A program made the translations under genes and the position numbers. DNA of 21,864 nucleotides, taken from Candidatus Woesearchaeota archaeon. Lineage in GTDB: Archaea > Nanobdellota > Nanobdellia > Woesearchaeales > JACQSR01. Position 1 is the first letter of the stretch; each line of letters begins with the position of its first letter. The stretch spans positions 1 to 21,864 of the forward strand of contig JAHFLI010000004.1 of assembly GCA_023255615.1 (NCBI GenBank). The letters run 5' to 3'. This document shows, piece after piece, positions 14,201-21,027 of this stretch. Below the pieces are notes generated by a model. That model was not told the origin of the DNA. It saw only the letters and a program-made list of their open reading frames with translations, and made no database searches.

Positions 14201-17024
14201 ATCCGGTTGAAAAGGTATTTGTAAATGCAAATGGTTGAATCCCGTCTATTAAGATAAAAGGATTTACTAAGTGAAATGCAGTTACTACATTAGGTGACGA
14301 AGTCACCACACCGCCAGCTTGACCAACAATGATTTCTTTTGTGGGAAAGTTATCAATATCTGCTGTTGCGAGTCTCCATCCACCTTCCTCGACATTAAGA
14401 GATTTATATGAGGTTAGAAGAGTAAACGAAGGGGTTGTTGTTCCTTGATTTTTGAAGACCTTCAACAAGATACTTGTTCCTGTCTTATAGGAAACAATGA
14501 TCTGATCTTGTTTATTTCCGAGAATATCGCCCGCGGTTACATATGTGCTCGAATCAACTGGAATATCGGTATCATAAGGATTAAATTCCGATAAGAGTGT
14601 TCCATTAGAGAGAAAGACTCTTATTTTAAGATTCGTTGCTCCTGCAGTAATAATCTCTTTTTTTCCGTCTCCATCAACATCCCCTGTTGCTACGATAATT
14701 CTTCCTGGAGGTGTTGAAGGATACGCAATTTGGGATAGTTTTTCTGAAAAACTTTTAACAAAATCACATTGCTCAATTCCATCGATATTTCCATCCCCAC
14801 ATCCAATATCACGGCACTGATTTACATCTAAGAAACAAGTAGATTGTTCGCACCCTAACGTTCCTGCATCATATCCTGCTTTTTGGCAGCTATCAAATTC
14901 CGGTTTGAAAATGGGAGTTAGACCTTTGAAATCACAGAGTTCATTAGGATCTACGATTTCATTCCCACACACACTTGCTTTACATGTTCCACTTGGTATG
15001 TCCCAATAACAATTATTTTTTCCACAAGGATCTGAAGTGCATAATTCTTGGCTTGAATATTGAGAACATGAAGGTATGGTTGTGCATGAATTACAGTTCC
15101 CTATTCCTAATCCGCCGGAGGTATCAACAAAATAGCAGGGTTGACCGCCGCATTGTTCAGTACATTCATAGGGATCACATACATTCCACACTCCACCCCC
15201 GCATGCATCACAAGAACTGCACACACACGTTGGATCAGTTGGTCTGCACGATGGATTGTCGCAATTTGGACAACCATTTGTCGGATTTACTTCAGTACAG
15301 GTTGTGCTTGGACATTGATCGCAATAATTGTTTACCGTGTCGCTGTCATCATCAGAACCTGGGCAGTACGGGGGACAAATTGTTGGGTTCGGTGGTACAA
15401 TATTTGTAACGGCAACGGTAAACATTTGAACATTTGATACCGCACTATATCGATCTGTTGCTTGTACGGTAAATTGAGCGTTCCCTGTTCCACAAAATGT
15501 CGTTGAAGGTGCGCAAGTAACGAGACTATAATGAGAGGCAATTACTTGTTTCAGCGCACAGGTGACGTACTGGCTTCCGGAAATCTGATTCAACGTATAC
15601 ACCAACATACTATCGGGATCTTCGGCATCGTGAGCATAGGTGTCAACATCAAACACATCAAACGATCCCGGATATTTTGCTGGAATAGTGTACGGGGGAA
15701 TAGTATCAATAACGGGTGGTGTATTTGAAACCACTGAAACAGCTGATGGTCCACAAATGCCTCCGATCCATTCAACTGCTTCTTGAACCATTTGCCATTG
15801 ATTGGAATACGATCCGGGAGTGGAAGGAGCAGTCACATCAAAAGTAAACGTATATTCAGAATTTGGAGTTACGGTTGTTGTATCTAGAAGATCGACTCGA
15901 TAAGGCCCCCACACAACATTATTAAGGGGATTTGCTGAGCCAAGTCTATATCCAGCTGCTTTCGTCCATGATGTTGACCCTGTATTTCTTATCGTCACTG
16001 AAATTGTTTTTGTCTCTCCCACAATAAACGTTGAGGGGATAGTATTTGAGATGCAGACTGCATTATTTGTAGCGAATGTGGTGATTCTGAAAACGTCGGT
16101 GTCCGTTGCACCGCTCGTATCAGTTACCTTTACTGTAATGTCGGTGTATCCTACGGTAGATCCGATAGTGCAATCAACATAACGATCACTATCAATTGCG
16201 CATGTTGCGACTGATGGGTTTGATGAAGACACAATCGAAAATGAAAGTTGGATGTCGGTGTCTTGGGAATCGCTCGCATAGGGAAAGAGGTCGATAATAT
16301 TATTTTGGAAACCCGCATTCATTGGATATGGAGCAGGATCAGGAATATTGTTTAATGACGGGGGTGTATTTGGATCATTAATGACGCGACCCATAACTAA
16401 TCCTATATCGGCACCATAATATTGGGCGCTACCTTGGATACTTCCGTCACATCTTGGTATGTTTCCATTTGCCGTTATTTTCACGAATCGATATTTTGCA
16501 TTATCTGCGCCTGGAATATAAAACAAATCGTACTGACCAACACGGACATCACATCCGTTTCCTACATCGATCCATGAAAGTCCAGTATTAGAAACGTACG
16601 CTTCGAAAGGCTCTGGCGATCCGCCTTCTTCAATTGCGAAATCCCAACCATCCGAACCACTGTTTGCGTTAATGATTTCCTCATTTGCACCCATGTCAAG
16701 AATAAGAACTCCATTTCCATCATTGCAATAAGGGAGATTGGTTTCTTGTCGAAAACATCCCTTTAATCCAGCATGAGGTTGTCCTGGATTTTCCGCAATG
16801 GTATCACAGTTCGCACCAACAGCAGCAGCATCATTATCAGGAACTGGTCCACCCAATGCTCCAGCACACCACGTCGTTTGGGATGCGGAGTTCACATTAT
16901 TTGCGAAGCAGCGAGCGTCTGCAGTAGTTGGATCTACACCACAATTTATTGTTGCAGCAGAACTCAGCGAGATATGTATCAGAAAAAGTAAACCTACAAT
17001 TAAGCTAAGGGTTATCTTTTTCAT
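11250..17024 (-). CDS. giant secreted cysteine-rich multidomain surface protein
   Basis: About 1924 aa. A Sec signal peptide (MKKITLSLIVGLLFLIHISL, cleavage near SSA-A) starts at ATG 17024; an in-frame GTG at 17045 would sit too close to the TATA box. Order, residues approximate: unrecognised N-terminal domain 25-215; Ig/cadherin-like 218-320; NBR1-like Ig 321-430 (IRNTGSTSWTKAAGYRLGS, PGSYSNQWQMV); second Ig/cadherin-like 433-541; calcium-loop-like DDDSDTVNNYCDQCP; Cys-rich linker; two CGDG-type Cys motifs; six-blade FG-GAP/VCBS propeller 773-1085; four more CGDG-type motifs; six 31-residue CC repeats 1343-1532; four larger Cys repeats to about 1823. I count 98 Cys in the last 582 residues. 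No C-terminal membrane helix, PGF-CTERM-like or sorting signal is visible. A role in adhesion or cell-cell contact is inferred from the architecture. Confidence 0.9.
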   Translation of the reverse strand: MKKITLSLIVGLLFLIHISLSSAATINCGVDPTTADARCFANNVNSASQTTWCAGALGGPVPDNDAAAVGANCDTIAENPGQPHAGLKGCFRQETNLPYCNDGNGVLILDMGANEEIINANSGSDGWDFAIEEGGSPEPFEAYVSNTGLSWIDVGNGCDVRVGQYDLFYIPGADNAKYRFVKITANGNIPRCDGSIQGSAQYYGADIGLVMGRVINDPNTPPSLNNIPDPAPYPMNAGFQNNIIDLFPYASDSQDTDIQLSFSIVSSSNPSVATCAIDSDRYVDCTIGSTVGYTDITVKVTDTSGATDTDVFRITTFATNNAVCISNTIPSTFIVGETKTISVTIRNTGSTSWTKAAGYRLGSANPLNNVVWGPYRVDLLDTTTVTPNSEYTFTFDVTAPSTPGSYSNQWQMVQEAVEWIGGICGPSAVSVVSNTPPVIDTIPPYTIPAKYPGSFDVFDVDTYAHDAEDPDSMLVYTLNQISGSQYVTCALKQVIASHYSLVTCAPSTTFCGTGNAQFTVQATDRYSAVSNVQMFTVAVTNIVPPNPTICPPYCPGSDDDSDTVNNYCDQCPSTTCTEVNPTNGCPNCDNPSCRPTDPTCVCSSCDACGGGVWNVCDPYECTEQCGGQPCYFVDTSGGLGIGNCNSCTTIPSCSQYSSQELCTSDPCGKNNCYWDIPSGTCKASVCGNEIVDPNELCDFKGLTPIFKPEFDSCQKAGYDAGTLGCEQSTCFLDVNQCRDIGCGDGNIDGIEQCDFVKSFSEKLSQIAYPSTPPGRIIVATGDVDGDGKKEIITAGATNLKIRVFLSNGTLLSEFNPYDTDIPVDSSTYVTAGDILGNKQDQIIVSYKTGTSILLKVFKNQGTTTPSFTLLTSYKSLNVEEGGWRLATADIDNFPTKEIIVGQAGGVVTSSPNVVTAFHLVNPFILIDGIQPFAFTNTFSTGSGVFVAGGDVDGDGKDEVIVSQDDGGTDQIAVYKYNITSGTNLDLISSRTTFSDTNGVRVAAGDIDNDGRVEIIVEGGVTGSRYFRIYRLLANGIQWIETKALLAATGRFITAGDVDGDTIDEIVSGDGSGGTNSFHIYESLQSTYLPQYNDCFDFNFDGGTVACDPSTCLTDTSGCSTICGNGEASGNEICDGSDFRGRTCSDYDTFTGGTLTCTNCDVSTTSCTRSATCGDGIIDPGEQCDFDPITQDIIFGPANSCDIVSGYTGGELSCYSPGNAHQCLLDVSNCIGLQPGVCGDGVINEGEQCDGTNLDGMDCSSFDTFTTGQLTCTNDCFINTANCVRPVSCHDGIIDPGEECDFNDYTGDPIFGSGTDSCTDFGYDTGNLICTQNCQISLDNCGSCSIAADGCCTGNQGDGCDPDCTPIADPDCSSCSTSSGNCCVDNADSICDNDCPPGKDPDCQSTCQSTNDGCCSNALDGECDPNCDEGVDPDCPPCTNAPGDCCWEEQDYVCDPDCVPGIDPDCHQCQNTPDDCCLPINDSICDPNCPQGYDPNCGNCTPQVGDCCDYSVDGICDLDCPGGQNPVDPDCSSHVCDIGQTLCSDGQCCSNCYTCDDGYAGCNFNGLCESDEGCTCSDCGGEQDSCVDGLLCDYLTGQCVDGTPCPIGTRLCADGTCKSDCGGQNIGCINVSDGGTSGCDPGESCDCQDCDGKQDSCAPGLVCDYGAQICVNTPQCPVGSPNCPSGCPVGTLLCPDGSCKSDCNPPIGCLSAPQGTTECDPGESCDCDDCYGKNDTCVYGAICHPTLEVCYKPCEEGTSLCADGKCCTNCDNCGGDLPCVGGIPNSVCDPGESCACQDCDGQQDSCLNGTRCYFPLKTCIGDDCITLGEDPDKNPCLCNVMGIVVNGYNSGVCDSHNESFCYATSYTGGALSAQCCGDDAGNDSWVDFESSTTVQDVLVANTCINGKWYIRKNATITTYDVKTTE
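11555..12425 (-). repeat. four large Cys-rich repeats (protein-level)
   Basis: These repeats lie within the surface protein. Each copy has a core like CDPGESCDCQDCDGKQDSC, then a short CDY or similar segment, and most are joined by GTxLCxDGxC-type linkers. The first copy is the most divergent (CESDEGCTCSDCGGEQDSC). Copies are 60-75 residues apart and divergent at DNA level, so duplication is old or under selection for cysteine positions. Confidence 0.8.
12429..12998 (-). repeat. six tandem 31-residue double-Cys repeats (protein-level)
   Basis: These repeats lie within the surface protein. Each unit runs: Cys, about six residues, CC, about eight residues, CDxDC or CDxNC, four residues, DPDC or DPNC. 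That gives six Cys per unit, and the last copy has a short insertion. The DPDC end and acidic loops could also bind calcium. No close homologue comes to mind. Confidence 0.85.
13125..13670 (-). repeat. four CGDG-type cysteine repeats, with a perfect 24-bp duplication
   Basis: Copies of the motif CGDGIIDPGEQCD, resembling the Myxococcus-type Cys-rich repeat (DUF4215), lie here; two more precede the propeller near 14770 and 14940. A 24-bp sequence is identical at 13135-13158 and 13483-13506, encoding the IIDPGE segment in two copies. This suggests a recent duplication or gene conversion inside the gene. Confidence 0.75.
13770..14705 (-). repeat. six FG-GAP/VCBS propeller repeats (protein-level)
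   Basis: Six blades of about 50 residues lie within the surface protein. Calcium-type loops read GDVDGDGKKE, GDVDGDGKDE, GDIDNDGRVE and GDVDGDTIDE. Two blades are degenerate (GDILGNKQDQ and ADIDNFPTKE). Together they fit an integrin-alpha-like beta propeller. Confidence 0.85.
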
Positions 17025-17055
17025 CCACACACTCTTTTTACTCACTTCTTCGAGG

Positions 17056-17067
17056 ATATTTTAAATA
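17056..17067 (-). promoter_or_regulatory. TATA-like box for the surface-protein gene
   Basis: TATTTAAAATAT on the minus strand is centred near 17061. Transcription would start near 17035, about 11 nt before ATG 17024 but downstream of GTG 17045. This decides the start codon in favour of the ATG. Confidence 0.55.
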
Positions 17068-17072
17068 CCTTT

Positions 17073-18032
17073 CTATTTTTTCTTTAAGGTAGGAACAGTA
17101 AACTCTACAGTGCCGACTTCGCTGCATTTCGCCGGATCATTCTGCCAGGTAATCTCATTATCTTTCGTGACAAGTTTTACTTTTTTTGCATCTTTACATT
17201 CAGAAACAGGAATTTTTATTATTCCGATGATATCTCCCTTTGATTCATTATCGATAAATAATTGTCCAGACAGTTGTTCTCCGGTATCTTCAGTAAAAAA
17301 TTCGAGAGCAATTTCTGTAACGGCGACTTCTTTTTTATTCACCACATAAGTAATTTCGCGAGATTTGCAGTCACCCGGATACGCATCTGCCTTGTATATT
17401 TCATCTCCCTGCTTCAGTGCAAGCTCACTGACATTTCGACAAAATTCAAATGGCAACGCATTGAACGTATCCCCATCATATTCTCCAATTTCATTCCCAT
17501 TAAAAATAACAGTTCCATGAATTATTTCCTGACTATTTCCATCAACAAATTTAATGTGGGGTGGAATATACCGAGTCATCACAAAATAACTTCCTGCTCC
17601 AACCACCAGAAGAATAATAAGAAGAGTTAACCAAAAGCCAGGTTTTTTCATCATTGGTTTTTTTTGAGAAAAAGATTTTGTTGGAGGAAATTCTTTTACC
17701 GCAACTTTAGGGGACTCTCTCATCGACTGCTTTATCGGTTTCGTTGGAGGAAGGGGTTGCTCGACTGGCTCTTCTGGTTCATCTTGCTCTTCTGTATCAC
17801 TACTTTCGCCGTTATGATTTACGTCATCACTTTCTGTATCATCTTCATCATTGTCGAGTGTTTCAAAGACAGTAGAATGTGAAGAAGATTCGGGGACAGG
17901 ATCCGGGGGATTTACTGGTTCTCGAGCTGCTTGAGTAAAGAATTCATCAATTAATCGCTTTTTACTCTCCCATTCGGGGTCAACCATCTTTTGCTTCAAT
18001 AACTTCTCTTCTTCCAGAATATCATCATCCAT
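17073..18032 (-). CDS. single-pass membrane protein, acidic cytosolic N-region and extracytoplasmic beta-rich C-region
   Basis: A 319-aa protein I cannot assign to a family. Residues 1 to about 105 are hydrophilic, strongly acidic and Pro/Ser-rich, probably disordered. A basic stretch (KKPMMKKPG) precedes one membrane helix at about 132-154, so by the positive-inside rule the C-terminal part faces outward. That part (155-319) reads as two beta-rich modules, each with Cys pairs (for example EFCRN with DCKSRE, and SECKDAKK with AKCSEV), plausibly disulfide-bonded outside. It lies between the prepilin peptidase and the giant surface protein, all on the minus strand, so a role in envelope or surface assembly is plausible. 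It has its own TATA box. Confidence 0.8.
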   Translation of the reverse strand: MDDDILEEEKLLKQKMVDPEWESKKRLIDEFFTQAAREPVNPPDPVPESSSHSTVFETLDNDEDDTESDDVNHNGESSDTEEQDEPEEPVEQPLPPTKPIKQSMRESPKVAVKEFPPTKSFSQKKPMMKKPGFWLTLLIILLVVGAGSYFVMTRYIPPHIKFVDGNSQEIIHGTVIFNGNEIGEYDGDTFNALPFEFCRNVSELALKQGDEIYKADAYPGDCKSREITYVVNKKEVAVTEIALEFFTEDTGEQLSGQLFIDNESKGDIIGIIKIPVSECKDAKKVKLVTKDNEITWQNDPAKCSEVGTVEFTVPTLKKK

Positions 18033-18053
18033 GTTTTTTACGCGGAAAAGCTA

Positions 18054-18062
18054 CTATATAAA
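18054..18062 (-). promoter_or_regulatory. TATA box for the membrane-protein gene, built from the end of the upstream gene
   Basis: TTTATATAG on the minus strand is centred about 26 bp before ATG 18032. It is formed by the last two codons and the TAG stop of the prepilin peptidase gene, so coding sequence and promoter coincide. Leaderless initiation is predicted. Confidence 0.6.
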
Positions 18063-18929
18063 TGTTTTTACCATTGAAATCAAAACATCCTGAAAGAAAA
18101 TAGTTAAGAGGAAAGCCAAAAAAAAACTGGGGACAAACGGAATTCCTTCTTTAATAAGAATTCTTGAAATTTTTCCTTCTTCTTTCAATTGTAACAGCTG
18201 AGAAATTTGTTTTTTTTCTATGCCCAAATCTTTTGGTCCACAGATATAAGTTCCATCAACAATAACATCCTCTGCAATCCAATCTCCTTCTGTCAACTGT
18301 TTTGGGTCCACGTGCTTTTTCATGCATCCATTTTCTACTGCCTTTATACCTATCCACAATGCGAAGGTGAAGAGGAAGGAAAGAGAAAGAAAAAGGAGAG
18401 GAAAAGAAATAATGCGATCAAGGGTAAAGTAAAAGATGAAGGAAATAATGGAAAAAAGTAAAAGAAATATCCCTATTATTTTTATTATTCTTGGTTTGAT
18501 GAGTAGTCGTATTTCTTTGGTCAGTTTGTTTCTCTGTTTAAATCCTAAAAAAAAGCTCCAGAGAATTCCATACAATGCTCCGGCAACGAGAAGGGTAATA
18601 ATGAAAAAGATCATAAATGATGATAATGAATACTGGAGACCAAATAATGATCCGAGACCAATAAGTAGTTTTGAATCTCCCCCTCCCCATTGCCCCGTAT
18701 AATAAAGAAGGTAAGCAAATCCAAGAAAGAAAACAAATCCAGCAAGACTTTCGATAAAAAATGAAGAAGTGGAAAAGATCAATGAAAGCAACAGATTTAC
18801 GCCAATACCTGATCCAATTAATCCAAAATTCAGAGTATCAGGGACTTCCCTTGTTTTTAAATCAGTTAAAGAAGCAATTAACAATACTATTCCTGCGATG
18901 CCTACCTTAATCTGTTCGGGAAGAAGCAT
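18054..18929 (-). CDS. A24-family prepilin peptidase
   Basis: About 291 aa with several membrane helices. This aspartic protease cleaves class III/type IV pilin-like signal peptides at the membrane. Both catalytic Asp motifs are present: D23 in SLTDLKTREVPD and D85 in WGGGDSK (the GxGD motif). Between residues about 125 and 190 lies a basic loop and a second hydrophobic block, and residues about 205-265 form a soluble insert before a last helix, longer than the minimal FlaK/PibD type. I chose ATG 18929 over the in-frame GTG 18944, because the TATA box centre is 25.5 bp from the ATG but only 10.5 bp from the GTG. No pilin or archaellin gene is visible in this window. Confidence 0.88.
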   Translation of the reverse strand: MLLPEQIKVGIAGIVLLIASLTDLKTREVPDTLNFGLIGSGIGVNLLLSLIFSTSSFFIESLAGFVFFLGFAYLLYYTGQWGGGDSKLLIGLGSLFGLQYSLSSFMIFFIITLLVAGALYGILWSFFLGFKQRNKLTKEIRLLIKPRIIKIIGIFLLLFSIISFIFYFTLDRIISFPLLFLSLSFLFTFALWIGIKAVENGCMKKHVDPKQLTEGDWIAEDVIVDGTYICGPKDLGIEKKQISQLLQLKEEGKISRILIKEGIPFVPSFFLAFLLTIFFQDVLISMVKTFI

Positions 18930-18950
18930 GGTCGTTTTCTGCACTCAAAG

Positions 18951-18958
18951 TTTATAAA
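18951..18958. promoter_or_regulatory. palindromic TATA box shared by two divergent genes
   Basis: TTTATAAA is its own reverse complement. Its centre (18954.5) is 25.5 bp from ATG 18929 of the minus-strand prepilin peptidase and 26.5 bp from ATG 18981 of the plus-strand prenyltransferase homologue. Both genes would be leaderless. No other TATA-like candidate lies in the 51-bp gap at a suitable distance for either start. Confidence 0.65.
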
Positions 18959-18980
18959 TGTTCTTTTATTCGTCGAGGAT

Positions 18981-19688
18981 ATGCTAGAGAAAGTGAAGGA
19001 GATCTTTCATCAAACTCCGACTAATGTTCCGCATCATGTGGCATTAACAACATCAGGTGTTGAACAATGGGCGCTGGACAACAAAGAAAGTGTGGAAAAA
19101 GCGAATGCAAAGAGTTTTGAGAATATTCGTTTGCTTATCCATGAGCAGGTACGATTCAAGATTCCTTGGATGACTTTTTATCTTCTTCGAGAGGAAATGG
19201 ATAAAGAAAGTTCTCAATTTAGCATCCTCATTGATGCAATGATTCACTTTTTTACTCTACTTTCACAAGAAGAAGTTATTCATTCCCACCATGTTAAAAT
19301 CTCTGTTATCGGAAAATGGTATAGCCTTCCGAGTAGAGTTATTGACCCCATTAAAGCGATTGTTGAATCGACCCGGGATTATTCTGATTTTTCTTTGAAT
19401 TTTTGCATCAATTATGATGGCCAAGAAGAGATCGTAGATGCGTGCCTCCTCATTGGAAAACAAATTGAAGGTCAAAAAAGGGATCCGGAGTCTCTGACAA
19501 AAGAAATCATTAAGGAAAATCTTTATTCTTCTCATTTTCCACCGGTTAATCTTTTGATAAAAAACGGAAAAAAACATTCAACGCATGGATTTTTGCTTTG
19601 GGACTCCGCTGAAGCACACATTTATTTTTCTGATGTGCTCTGGCCGGATTTTACCGTGCATGATTTTGAAAAAGCGTTGCGAGAATAG
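18981..19688 (+). CDS. cis-prenyltransferase (UppS) homologue lacking catalytic residues
   Basis: A 235-aa protein with the UppS fold pattern from end to end: HVALTTSGVEQWA at residues 19-31, KISVIGKWYSLPSRV and LNFCINYDGQEEIVDA in the middle, and GFLLWDSAEAHIYFSDVLW near the C-terminus. Compared with E. coli UppS (HVAIIMDGNGRWA), the catalytic Asp26 is S25 and the RW Arg is Gln. The Mg ligand Glu213 is H213, Arg194 is K194, Arg200 is S200 and Glu198 is K198. Active enzymes make polyprenyl diphosphates for lipid carriers. This one is probably a non-catalytic partner, as NgBR is in eukaryotes and its counterpart in some archaea. The C-terminal RxG of NgBR is absent. The kinase gene follows 24 nt downstream. 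Confidence 0.85.
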   Translation: MLEKVKEIFHQTPTNVPHHVALTTSGVEQWALDNKESVEKANAKSFENIRLLIHEQVRFKIPWMTFYLLREEMDKESSQFSILIDAMIHFFTLLSQEEVIHSHHVKISVIGKWYSLPSRVIDPIKAIVESTRDYSDFSLNFCINYDGQEEIVDACLLIGKQIEGQKRDPESLTKEIIKENLYSSHFPPVNLLIKNGKKHSTHGFLLWDSAEAHIYFSDVLWPDFTVHDFEKALRE

Positions 19689-19712
19689 ATTTTTCTTTCA
19701 TAACTTTTATAA

Positions 19713-20978
19713 ATGAACCTGGAAACCAAAACAACTTTTACATCTCTGTGCCTCATACTCAGAGAAATTGCGTATAGATTGAAGAGTCTACAAATGACAA
19801 TAAGAACCCTTGGTCGAGATTTAATTACGTTATTGGTATCTCCTGACGATGTACAGCCCTTGCTTAATGGAATTGAACCCTCTCCCGGAATTAGTTTTTC
19901 TTCAAACGATTTTAGCGGTATTACTTACACCAGTTATTCTACCCTAGTCCCTTACCTTATAACTTCCCGGCACCTTCTTGAATATGCAAAAGTTCAAATG
20001 AGTGGTTTTTTTCATCAACTTGGAAGAAGAGTTGAATTAAGTGATGTTGTTTCGAGTGAAGGTGGTTTGAGTATTCTTTGCGAAGCAACAGTCGACCCCC
20101 CCATCTCAACTGATTGTGGAAATGATCGACCAACTCAAGAGCATAATAGGGTGTATGCAAAAATTCTTCGTCCCAGTTGTCTTAATGATCCTTTTTCCCT
20201 AACTCCATCTGAGCGTGCGTATGCTGGCAAACGGTTTATGAAAGAAGTTGTTGTCCCGATGGATTTGTATAGGATGTTGCGCCATTATGATCCCGGAACG
20301 GAAGAATTTCTTGTCGAGACACTGGAGGGTGGGTTTGCAGGAATTGACAATTTTTTACCAGTCCCTTACTTATTTTTTCCTGTTCATCAAGGATTAGATC
20401 TTCAAAAAAAGCTCGATCTTGGTGGGCCTTTGGATATCTATCAAGCAGTTTCGTATTTGGCGCGAATAAGCAAAGTTTTAGCAGCAATGCATACTCTCGG
20501 AAAGATTCATAGAGATATCAAACCTGGAAATATTTTTATTACTGACGAAGAGACACCAAAACTTCTTGACTTTGGAATCATTAAAGATTATGAAGTACGT
20601 TCAGAATGGCGGCGAAAAAGAATTCTTGGAACACCGAGTTATATGGCTCCAGAACTTTTTATGGAAGATATTCGAGAATATCCGGAAGACAACAAAACTG
20701 ACGTGTTTGAACTTATGGCTACCTTTCTGACAATCACTACTGGCCGCCCTTGGTTTGAATTTTTTGGTTGTCCTGGTCAATCGGTTCAGGAAATAATTAG
20801 ATTCGTTATGAATTGGATGGTGGGTTCGAATTCAGAAGATCATAAACCACAGATTTTTCACCCTGAATACCCAGATGAGGTTAATCGATTGATTATGGAG
20901 ACCCTTGTTCCACATCCACGAGATAGGCCTCAGATGGATTATGTATCGAAAAAGTTAGATTCTGTTTTAAGAGATTAA
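19713..20978 (+). CDS. Hanks-type (eukaryotic-like) protein kinase
   Basis: 421 aa from ATG 19713. The kinase core has K150 (VYAKIL), the catalytic loop HRDIKPGNI with D268, K270 and N273, DFG at 286-288, and GTPSYMAPELF with E314. The magnesium and ATP residues are thus intact, so it should be active on Ser/Thr. The glycine loop is weak (SSEGGLSIL, near residue 115). About 110 N-terminal residues have no recognised domain, and no membrane helix is evident. Its start is uncertain: a TTTATAAA sequence overlaps the ATG itself (19706-19713), so an independent transcript would need ATG 19794. Read-through from the prenyltransferase homologue 24 nt upstream would allow 19713. The link between the two genes is unexplained. 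Confidence 0.87.
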   Translation: MNLETKTTFTSLCLILREIAYRLKSLQMTIRTLGRDLITLLVSPDDVQPLLNGIEPSPGISFSSNDFSGITYTSYSTLVPYLITSRHLLEYAKVQMSGFFHQLGRRVELSDVVSSEGGLSILCEATVDPPISTDCGNDRPTQEHNRVYAKILRPSCLNDPFSLTPSERAYAGKRFMKEVVVPMDLYRMLRHYDPGTEEFLVETLEGGFAGIDNFLPVPYLFFPVHQGLDLQKKLDLGGPLDIYQAVSYLARISKVLAAMHTLGKIHRDIKPGNIFITDEETPKLLDFGIIKDYEVRSEWRRKRILGTPSYMAPELFMEDIREYPEDNKTDVFELMATFLTITTGRPWFEFFGCPGQSVQEIIRFVMNWMVGSNSEDHKPQIFHPEYPDEVNRLIMETLVPHPRDRPQMDYVSKKLDSVLRD

Positions 20979-20997
20979 GATTTTTATCTTCGAAACC

Positions 20998-21006
20998 TTT
21001 AAAAAG
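20998..21006 (+). promoter_or_regulatory. TATA-like box for the ribosomal-protein unit
   Basis: TTTAAAAAG is centred at 21002 and predicts a transcript start near 21028. That leaves a leader of about 60 nt before the L7Ae gene, unlike the other promoters here, whose starts coincide with the start codon or leave only a few nucleotides. Confidence 0.5.
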
Positions 21007-21027
21007 TGATCATTTTTCCTTATGTAT

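Noticed and set aside
13918..14238. Plus-strand open frame of 106 codons opposite the propeller
   Set aside because: It is antisense to well-defined FG-GAP repeats, low in complexity (Ser/Pro/Thr), with no promoter.
17025..17045. GTG start for the surface protein, seven residues upstream of the ATG
   Set aside because: The GTG is only about 16 bp from the TATA centre and would precede the predicted transcript start; the ATG gives a normal signal peptide.
18930..18944. GTG start for the prepilin peptidase
   Set aside because: It is only 10.5 bp from the TATA centre, so it would not be in the mRNA.
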